From: Scatomorpha sp964345235
GTDB lineage: Bacteria; Bacillota; Clostridia; Oscillospirales; Oscillospiraceae
Length of the DNA stretch: 64,000 nucleotides
NCBI GenBank assembly: GCA_964345235.1
Contig: CAYFQE010000001.1
Span: 62,001 to 126,000 of the forward strand
Reading direction: 5' to 3'
In this document: piece after piece, positions 58,408 to 64,000 of the stretch
Layout: each line of letters begins with the position of its first letter
How positions within the stretch are numbered: position 1 is the stretch's first letter
Notes under the pieces: generated by a model
The model's input: the letters and a program-made list of their open reading frames with translations, nothing else
Databases searched by the model: none
Told to the model about the DNA's origin: nothing
Position numbers and translations under genes: made by a program

Positions 58408-60048
58408 TTACTCGAAAAATACTTGATCAAATTTTTTTAAATCATTTATATTATACTGACTTGTGCCATTAGCCTTAGTATCTTCACTTTTTATTATTTC
58501 TATTTGTGTATTAGTGTTTAAAATGCTGTCGGCGGCAGTCTTAATTTTAGAAATTATGTCCTCATCCTTAAGCAAATCAGTTAAAAGATTTGAACTATAG
58601 TGTATTGAAAGCTTATTGTCAGATATATTTGCCGAAAGTGCATTCGGAGAACTCAGCAGATGAGAGTTCAATATGCTCATAGACTCGGAAGCCTTGGCTA
58701 AAATTGCATCCCAGCTTGTATCCGAAGCAAATGAATTAGCTGTTTCGGACCCAACGTAAGAATCAGCTACTTCAGAAGCGCAGTTAGTATCTTCGATATG
58801 TTTAGCTTCACTTGAAATGTTATTCGAATTGACTGTTTCGGCAGGTGTTTTTTCCTTAAATGTAGAGGCGTTCACCTCATTTTTCTTAGATAAAAGAGCA
58901 TCCAGTCTTTGCTCAAGCGTATTAATGCGTGTAATTAGATTTGATGTATCCGATGTATCCGCTTGTGCCGTTTCAGAGCTTAAAAGATAAATAATTAAAA
59001 TTTCGGCAGAAAGAAGCGGAGAGGGGAGAAGCTTCATATTGTATATACCTTCTTGAATTTTGTTTAGAAAGTATACCAGCCTTGATTCCGAGAAATACGG
59101 AAGAAAATAAGCAAGTTCTTCTTCGCTGTATTTACCTGAAATTAAATCAAACGACTTTTTATTTGATACCTTCATAATAAAAATATCTCTTAAAACAGAC
59201 GAAAGCTCGGAAAGTATATTTTGAGGCGTTTTTCCAGATTCAAGAAAGCTTCGGTACAGAGTTAAGCTTTTGTTCAAATCTTTTTCACATATGGCTTTTA
59301 GCAGGGAAACAGACTCTTTATTTCCCAAAATACCCAGGGTTTCTAAAAGATAATCTTTATCTATTTCTGTACTGCCCGAGCATTGATCCAGCATTGAAAG
59401 AGCATCCCTCATAGAACCGTCTGAAAGTCTGGCTATAAGTCCTGCGGCATCCTGGCTCAATTTTATGCCTTCGCGATCGGCTATTCCGTTTAAGCTTTTT
59501 GAGATTAAATCGGCCGCAATTCTATGAAAGCTGTGTCTTTGGCAGCGAGATAATATGGTAGAAGGCACTCTGTGCAACTCTGTTGTTGCTAAAATGAAAA
59601 TAAGATGCTCCGGCGGCTCTTCCATTATTTTTAGTAGCGCTCCGAACGCCTGAGGGGTTATGCTGTGCACTTCATCTATTATGTAAACGCGTTTTTTTGT
59701 GTTGGCAGGTGTATACAGAGCTTCTGTTCTCAATGCTCTGGCATCTTCAACCTTGTTGTTTGAGGCAGCATCAATTTCAATTACATCCAAAATGCTGCCG
59801 TCATCAATACCTTTGCAAAACTCACAGTTATTGCATGGGTTGCCGTTTTGCGGATTTTTGCAGTTAACGGCTTTGGCCAGTATTCTTGCGCATGTAGTCT
59901 TGCCGGTACCCTTTGTACCGACAAACAGATATGCATGAGATAGGCGACCCGATGCAACCTGAGCTTTCAGGATATCGGTAATATGTTCTTGCCCTACAAC
60001 ATCGTCAAATGTTTTTGGCCTATATTTTCTATATAATGCCTGATACAT
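58408..60048 (-). CDS. dnaX: DNA polymerase III subunits gamma and tau
   Basis: DnaX is the clamp-loader ATPase. The 546-residue product has QALYRKYRPKTFDDVVGQEHITDILKAQV, Walker A GTKGTGKTTCARILAKAVNC, a zinc module C-x8-C-x2-C-x2-C, Walker B VYIIDEVHSITPQAFGALLKIMEEPP, and the SRC motif ILSRCQRHSF. The C-terminal third is less conserved (tau-specific, contacts helicase and polymerase) and Ser/Asn-rich. AAGGGGAAA precedes the start. It lies directly downstream of the SRP RNA with no terminator between them. Confidence 0.97.
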   Translation of the reverse strand: MYQALYRKYRPKTFDDVVGQEHITDILKAQVASGRLSHAYLFVGTKGTGKTTCARILAKAVNCKNPQNGNPCNNCEFCKGIDDGSILDVIEIDAASNNKVEDARALRTEALYTPANTKKRVYIIDEVHSITPQAFGALLKIMEEPPEHLIFILATTELHRVPSTILSRCQRHSFHRIAADLISKSLNGIADREGIKLSQDAAGLIARLSDGSMRDALSMLDQCSGSTEIDKDYLLETLGILGNKESVSLLKAICEKDLNKSLTLYRSFLESGKTPQNILSELSSVLRDIFIMKVSNKKSFDLISGKYSEEELAYFLPYFSESRLVYFLNKIQEGIYNMKLLPSPLLSAEILIIYLLSSETAQADTSDTSNLITRINTLEQRLDALLSKKNEVNASTFKEKTPAETVNSNNISSEAKHIEDTNCASEVADSYVGSETANSFASDTSWDAILAKASESMSILNSHLLSSPNALSANISDNKLSIHYSSNLLTDLLKDEDIISKIKTAADSILNTNTQIEIIKSEDTKANGTSQYNINDLKKFDQVFFE

Positions 60049-60070
60049 AAAAATTTCCCCTTGAAATTAC

Positions 60071-60368
60071 AAGCTCTTTGCACGACTGCACACCCGTTAT
60101 CGAACAATCGAAACATCCGACATCCTTACATTGGCAACTCCGCCTCAGATTACCCGCGGCACATACAAGATTTCTGCTTAATGCTGCTCGGTTCCCCGCC
60201 TGACATGGTTCGCAGCTCTGTATTGCGCAGGACCAAGGGTTCAACATCACATATAAGGCACAGGCAACACATCAATTGCCCTCAATAGGGAATCCATCCC
60301 TGCTATAGCGGATTGCAGGTTACAGGGCACCGCTAGCTCCCCAACTGGTGCAGCCTTGCAAAGAGCTT
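60071..60368 (-). ncRNA. ffs: Signal recognition particle RNA (large, Alu-containing type)
   Basis: On the minus strand the domain IV signature is complete: ACCATGTCAGG, then GGGGAA, then AGCAGCATTAAG (around 60175-60215), the SRP54-binding loop. The ends pair: AAGCTCTTTGCA near the 5' end matches TGCAAAGAGCTT at the 3' end (60071-60082). A TGTAAC near 60325 fits the conserved UGUNR of the Alu domain. The size (about 300 nt) and position upstream of dnaX are as for Bacillus scr. The exact ends are inferred from pairing. Confidence 0.9.
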
Positions 60369-60375
60369 ATGTTTT

Positions 60376-60404
60376 ATTTTACTATAAGTAAAATCTATAT
60401 TCAA
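60376..60404 (-). promoter_or_regulatory. Promoter of the SRP RNA
   Basis: On the minus strand, TTGAAT (60399-60404) and TAAAAT (60376-60381) are separated by 17 bases. The -10 box ends about eight bases before the predicted 5' end. Confidence 0.7.
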
Positions 60405-60429
60405 GTCTTTTGAAGTGAGCTATAAAATC

Positions 60430-60458
60430 TTGCATAATTAATAGTAAAGATATATAAT
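60430..60458 (+). promoter_or_regulatory. Promoter of radA
   Basis: TTGCAT (60430-60435) and perfect TATAAT (60453-60458) are separated by 17 bases, about 35 bases ahead of the radA start. Confidence 0.7.
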
Positions 60459-60493
60459 AACTTGGCTTTTTATTAATTTTTTGGAGCGTTTTT

Positions 60494-61846
60494 ATGAAAA
60501 AAAAGTCGGTTTTTTATTGCACTGATTGCGGAAATGAATTATCCAAATGGGCAGGGCAGTGTCCGATGTGCGGCGCATGGAACACAGTAGTAGAAGCTCC
60601 GGACACAAGTTTAAAAAGTGTTAATAGTTTAACAATAAGCTCGTTTTCCAAAGCGGAACTAATGTCCGAAATCAGAGAAAATGAGGAAATTCGATTCACA
60701 ACCGGTATAAATGAACTCGACAGAGTGTTGGGCGGGGGAGCTGTGAGAGGATCAATAGTTTTGCTTGGAGGCGCACCCGGAGTTGGAAAATCAACGCTTT
60801 TGCTTCAACTGTGTGGCTATGTTTCCGGCAAAGAGAAGGTTTTATATATTTCCGGTGAAGAAAGCCGAAGTCAAATTAAAATGAGGGCACAAAGAATAAA
60901 TATAAACTACTCCGATGTATATCTCTATGCTGAAACGGACATGTCTTCAATAATTAACACAATAAATGATATCAAGCCCGATATTATTATAATTGACTCG
61001 ATACAAACTGTTTATAGCAGTGAAATAACTTCAGCTGCCGGAAGCATCAGCCAAGTGCGCGACTGCACAATGAGCATAATGAGATTGGCAAAAGAAAATA
61101 ATTTTACGGCCTTCATTGTCGGACATATCAACAAAGAAGGCAATATTGCCGGACCCAAGGTTTTAGAGCATATTGTGGACTGTGTGCTTTATTTTGAAGG
61201 CGAGCAGCATCTCAGCTTCAGAATTTTAAGAGCTGCAAAAAATCGTTTCGGCTCAACAAATGAAATAGGCGTTTTTGAAATGGCTGAAAGCGGATTAATA
61301 GAGATTCCGAATCCTTCCGAAGTAATGTTGTCGGGCAGACCTGATAATAGCTCCGGAAGCTGTGTCACATGCTTAATGGAAGGCAGCAGGCCGATATTGG
61401 CGGAAATACAATCTCTTGTTGCAAAGTCGGGTTTTGCAGCCGGGAGGCGAACATCGAACGGTTTAGATTATAACAGAGCAAATCTTCTTATTGCTGTTGC
61501 GGAAAAACGTGCAGGCTTAAGTCTTATAAATTATGATGTATATTTAAATGTAGTCGGTGGAATAAGAATAATGGAAACTTCTGCGGACTTGGCCAGTCTT
61601 TTAGCTTTAATATCAAGTTATAAGGATACACCGATTCCGAATGATTTGGTTGCGCTTGGCGAAGTGGGTTTATCGGGAGAAATCAGATCGGTGTCTCATT
61701 TGAATCAAAGACTTTCTGAAATTCAAAGAATGGGATTTAAAAAATGTTTAATACCGAGACATATTAAAGCTGATTTAAAAGTTCCTGACGGACTTGAAGT
61801 AATTAAGGTGAAAAACATTAGAGAGGCTGTAATCCATGTTTTTTAA
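60494..61846 (+). CDS. radA: DNA repair protein RadA
   Basis: RadA is a RecA-related branch-migration ATPase. The 450-residue product has the zinc finger YCTDCGNELSKWAGQCPMCGAWNT (about 9-32), Walker A GGAPGVGKSTLLLQL, the RadA-specific KNRFGSTNEIGVFEM, and a C-terminal Lon-like domain (LVALGEVGLSGEIRSVSHLNQRLSE). The order and length are typical. Own promoter; the following gene encodes a tyrosine recombinase. Confidence 0.97.
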   Translation: MKKKSVFYCTDCGNELSKWAGQCPMCGAWNTVVEAPDTSLKSVNSLTISSFSKAELMSEIRENEEIRFTTGINELDRVLGGGAVRGSIVLLGGAPGVGKSTLLLQLCGYVSGKEKVLYISGEESRSQIKMRAQRININYSDVYLYAETDMSSIINTINDIKPDIIIIDSIQTVYSSEITSAAGSISQVRDCTMSIMRLAKENNFTAFIVGHINKEGNIAGPKVLEHIVDCVLYFEGEQHLSFRILRAAKNRFGSTNEIGVFEMAESGLIEIPNPSEVMLSGRPDNSSGSCVTCLMEGSRPILAEIQSLVAKSGFAAGRRTSNGLDYNRANLLIAVAEKRAGLSLINYDVYLNVVGGIRIMETSADLASLLALISSYKDTPIPNDLVALGEVGLSGEIRSVSHLNQRLSEIQRMGFKKCLIPRHIKADLKVPDGLEVIKVKNIREAVIHVF

Positions 61847-61908
61847 TGCATTTAGGCTAAAAATGTTAGAAGCTCTGAAAGCGCTTTATTTCGCATGAAT
61901 TCCGCGCT

Positions 61909-61942
61909 ATAATTAAACAAAATTTTTATTTTGTTTAATTAT
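61909..61942. repeat. Perfect 15-base AT-only inverted repeat after radA
   Basis: ATAATTAAACAAAAT (61909-61923) and ATTTTGTTTAATTAT (61928-61942) are perfect complements around TTTT. The left arm includes most of a TATAAT (61908-61913). It may be the radA terminator or an operator for the downstream recombinase. Confidence 0.6.
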
Positions 61943-62049
61943 TTTAGAAAATAAGGTTAAAGCATCTCAAAGGTACATAGGGCTGTAAAACGCGATTCAG
62001 GCACTTCCCCGCTCTGGTTCAATCAAATTATGTAGGGAGGATTTTTTAA

Positions 62050-63054
62050 TTGAGTTATAAAAAAGAAACCTCAGGACCGATTAAAGATTTTTTAATTTAC
62101 CATGAAGTCATCAAGGGCCACTCTCAAGCGACTATTGATGAGTATTTCTTGGATCTTAGAAACTTTTTCAGATTTATAAAAATCGAGCGTGGCATGGTTG
62201 CTCCCGAAGTTCCGGAAAATGAAATCGGAATTATGGATGTAGACTTAGCTTTAATTGAGACTGTAAGTATGAACGATGTATATACATATCTTTTATATCT
62301 CTCAAGAGATCGCCAGAAGTTTTCGAACAGCAAAAATTCCGATGTCGGACTTTCCGCTGCAACACGCGCAAGAAAAATTGCATGCTTGAGAAGTTTTTTT
62401 AAATATCTGACCCAAAGCGCAAAAATATTGGAAAGCAACCCTATTGAAGGTTTGGAGTCACCGAAAAGACTCGCCTCTCTTCCCCGCTATTTAAGCTTGG
62501 ATGAGGCAAAAAGGCTTCTATCTTCAATTGAGGGAATTAATAAAGAACGCGACTATGCAATAATTGTTCTGTTTTTAAATTGCGGACTGCGTATTTCCGA
62601 AGTTGTCAACTTAAATCTTGCGGATATATATGACGAAAGACTATATATCAGAGGTAAAGGCGGAAAGACCAGAGTTGTTTTTCTGAATGATTCATGCGCT
62701 GAGGCATTAGAAGCTTATCTGCCATTAAGGCAACAGATTATTGATGATGATGACGAAAAGGCACTGTTTATATCGAGGAGGAAGAAAAGAATCTCTCGTG
62801 AAGCTGTACATGTTATGGTAAAAAAGAACCTAATGCGAGCCAATTTAGATTCGGATAAATATTCTTCCCACAAGCTCAGGCACACCGCCGCAACTTTGAT
62901 GCTTCAAAACGGTGTTGATGTCAGAACGCTGCAAGAACTTTTAGGTCATGAACATCTCAATACTACTCAAATTTACACTCATGTAGAGAGTACGGAACTT
63001 AGAATGGCTGCCCAGGCAAATCCCCTATCGAATTTTTCCCTCGACGAAGAATAA
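62050..63054 (+). CDS. XerC/XerD-like tyrosine recombinase (TTG start)
   Basis: The 334-residue protein has an N-terminal SAM-like domain (KDFLIYHEVIKGHSQATIDEYFLDLRNFFRFIK), an insertion around residues 55-100, and a catalytic domain with the first Arg in CGLRISEVVNLNLADI, SHKLRHTAATLML (H-x-x-R), LGHEHLNTTQ and nucleophile tyrosine in QIYTHV. It is longer than the typical ~300-residue Xer and than the paralogue at 22733. TTG 62050 follows GGGAGGAT. The 190-base leader upstream (61861-62049) holds an inverted repeat and a further possible hairpin closed by TACATA/TATGTA (about 61974-62034). Confidence 0.9.
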   Translation: MSYKKETSGPIKDFLIYHEVIKGHSQATIDEYFLDLRNFFRFIKIERGMVAPEVPENEIGIMDVDLALIETVSMNDVYTYLLYLSRDRQKFSNSKNSDVGLSAATRARKIACLRSFFKYLTQSAKILESNPIEGLESPKRLASLPRYLSLDEAKRLLSSIEGINKERDYAIIVLFLNCGLRISEVVNLNLADIYDERLYIRGKGGKTRVVFLNDSCAEALEAYLPLRQQIIDDDDEKALFISRRKKRISREAVHVMVKKNLMRANLDSDKYSSHKLRHTAATLMLQNGVDVRTLQELLGHEHLNTTQIYTHVESTELRMAAQANPLSNFSLDEE

Positions 63055-63084
63055 TCTCATGATGAAAGGGTTTTAAGATAAAAC

Positions 63085-64000
63085 ATGGTATTTTCAAGTA
63101 TTATTTCAATATATAAATTTATTCCCATAGTGCTGGTTTTCTACTACATAGTTCCCAAAAAGTGGAGAAATCCGGTATTATTTATCGCAAACATGTTTTT
63201 TTACGGTTGGGGTGAACCAATTTATATATTTTTAATGCTTTTTTCTATTTTAATCAATTTTATAAACGGATACTATGTTTATAAATATTTATCAGACGAG
63301 AAAAAAGCAAGAATTTTTTTAATTCTAAATGCGATTTTCAACTTGGCACTTTTGGGATTCTTTAAGTATTACAATTTTTTTGCAGAAAATTTGAATACAT
63401 TATCGTTTGTTAATCTCCCCGAACTCAATCTCCCCCTCCCTATCGGTATTTCATTTTACACCTTTCAAATGATGTCCTATCCGATTGATATATATAGAGG
63501 TGAGGCAGACTATGAGAGCAGCATAATTAATTTTGGTACATATGTTGCCCTCTTTCCCCAACTAATTGCCGGTCCTATTGTGAGATATAAGGATATTTCG
63601 GATCAGCTGAAACTCAGGACTGAAAATATTAGTTATTTTGACTCAGGTGTCAAAGTTTTTATTGTCGGGCTTGCAAAGAAAGTTTTAATTGCAAACAATG
63701 TCGGACTTATTTGGAAGTATTACTCTGAGTTTGCGCCCACATCTTTGACTGTATTAGGAGCGTGGATAGGTATAATAGCGTTCTATTTTCAGATATATTT
63801 TGATTTTTCCGGATACTCCGATATGGCTATAGGCCTGGGAAGAATGTTCGGATTTGAGTTTAAGATAAACTTCGACTATCCGTATACTTCACAAAGTATC
63901 ACCGAGTTTTGGAGAAGATGGCATATGTCTTTGGGAACTTGGTTCAGGGACTATGTCTATATACCTCTCGGCGGCAACAGAAAGGGCCTAAAGAGGCAGA
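63085..64000 (+). CDS. MBOAT-family O-acyltransferase (AlgI-like), 3'-truncated by window edge
   Basis: The frame is open from ATG 63085 to the window end (305 codons, no stop). It opens MVFSSIISIYKFIPIVLVFYYIVPKKWRNPVLFIANMFFYGWGEP, then shows repeated membrane spans, LPLPIGISFYTFQMMSYPIDIYRGE, LIAGPIVRYKDI, and the MBOAT signature FWRRWHMSLGTWFRDYVYIPLGGNRKG near the right edge. Members acetylate alginate, peptidoglycan or teichoic acids with an SGNH partner usually encoded next to them; any partner would lie outside the window. The catalytic histidine expected further on is not visible. Confidence 0.92.
   Translation, partial: MVFSSIISIYKFIPIVLVFYYIVPKKWRNPVLFIANMFFYGWGEPIYIFLMLFSILINFINGYYVYKYLSDEKKARIFLILNAIFNLALLGFFKYYNFFAENLNTLSFVNLPELNLPLPIGISFYTFQMMSYPIDIYRGEADYESSIINFGTYVALFPQLIAGPIVRYKDISDQLKLRTENISYFDSGVKVFIVGLAKKVLIANNVGLIWKYYSEFAPTSLTVLGAWIGIIAFYFQIYFDFSGYSDMAIGLGRMFGFEFKINFDYPYTSQSITEFWRRWHMSLGTWFRDYVYIPLGGNRKGLKRQ

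Noticed and set aside
60029..60288. Open frames on both strands between dnaX and radA
   Set aside because: They lie inside the SRP RNA gene and have no coding signature.
62050..63054. Second Xer-like recombinase as an integrase of a mobile element
   Set aside because: No attachment-site duplication, phage genes or tRNA target nearby; the neighbours are radA and an acyltransferase, so a chromosomal Xer-like role is more likely.

Overview
The window is a chromosomal segment of a low-GC Gram-positive anaerobe, most likely a member of the Clostridia. Evidence for this is the S10-spc-alpha ribosomal order with adk, map, infA and rpmJ inside it, a zinc-type S14, a large (about 300 nt) Alu-containing SRP RNA directly upstream of dnaX, HPr with both His15 and Ser46, a meso-diaminopimelate-type MurE (DNPR motif), rubrerythrin, a strictly anaerobic-type Fe-S/flavin enoate reductase, AT-rich intergenic DNA and frequent TTG/GTG starts with strong GGAGG ribosome-binding sites. 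No mobile element, phage, CRISPR array or rRNA is visible.

Layout. 1-14234: an almost uninterrupted ribosomal superoperon running from a truncated rplD to rplQ, with secY, adk, map, infA, rpmJ and rpoA, closed by a strong hairpin terminator. 14361-16436 (minus): an isolated enoate/dienoyl-CoA reductase-like flavoenzyme. 16437-17198: AT-rich DNA without genes. 17287-17668: tRNA cluster Arg-His-Gln-Lys. 17750-22222: a minus-strand alpha/beta hydrolase, a glpK-NUDIX-DUF1015 operon and tRNA-Pro(CGG). 22733-25897: a Xer recombinase and ruvCAB. 26204-28285: two small redox/zinc proteins, trmK and a Nif3-like gene; the first small gene has a long structured leader. 28405-32784: an SPFH / lipoprotein / TFIIB-zinc-ribbon / double-TPM operon resembling the ydjGHI part of the Bacillus pspA-ydjGHI locus, but without pspA. 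32950-34325: a polysaccharide deacetylase interrupted by an artificial 100-N scaffold gap. 34482-39008: murA, a DUF2007-like gene, a phosphohexomutase and two half-size chromate transporters. 39030-47888: phoH, ybeY, era, recO, mutS2, HPr, uvrC, rsmD and a coiled-coil gene. 48092-55239: a reduced division/cell-wall cluster (mraZ, rsmH, murE, mraY, murG, divIB, ftsZ). 55413-64000: a CapA-like protein, rubrerythrin, an HD-domain protein, ybaB-dnaX-SRP RNA, radA, a second Xer-like recombinase and a truncated MBOAT acyltransferase gene at the right edge.

How the genes work together. Most of the window serves translation (ribosomal proteins, initiation factor, methionine aminopeptidase, tRNAs, rRNA/tRNA methyltransferases, YbeY, Era), protein export (SecY, SRP RNA), DNA repair and recombination (RuvCAB, RecO, MutS2, UvrC, RadA, DnaX, Xer), and peptidoglycan synthesis with division. 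The least understood modules are the SPFH-TPM operon (probably membrane-stress related), the glpK-NUDIX-DUF1015 operon, and several structured non-coding stretches: upstream of the zinc-ribbon gene at 26204, between rpsN and rpsH, between rpmJ and rpsM, and upstream of the Xer gene at 22733.

Limits. Family assignments rest on reading motifs in translations, without alignment or database search. Promoters and terminators are pattern calls. RNA structures were paired by eye and not folded.
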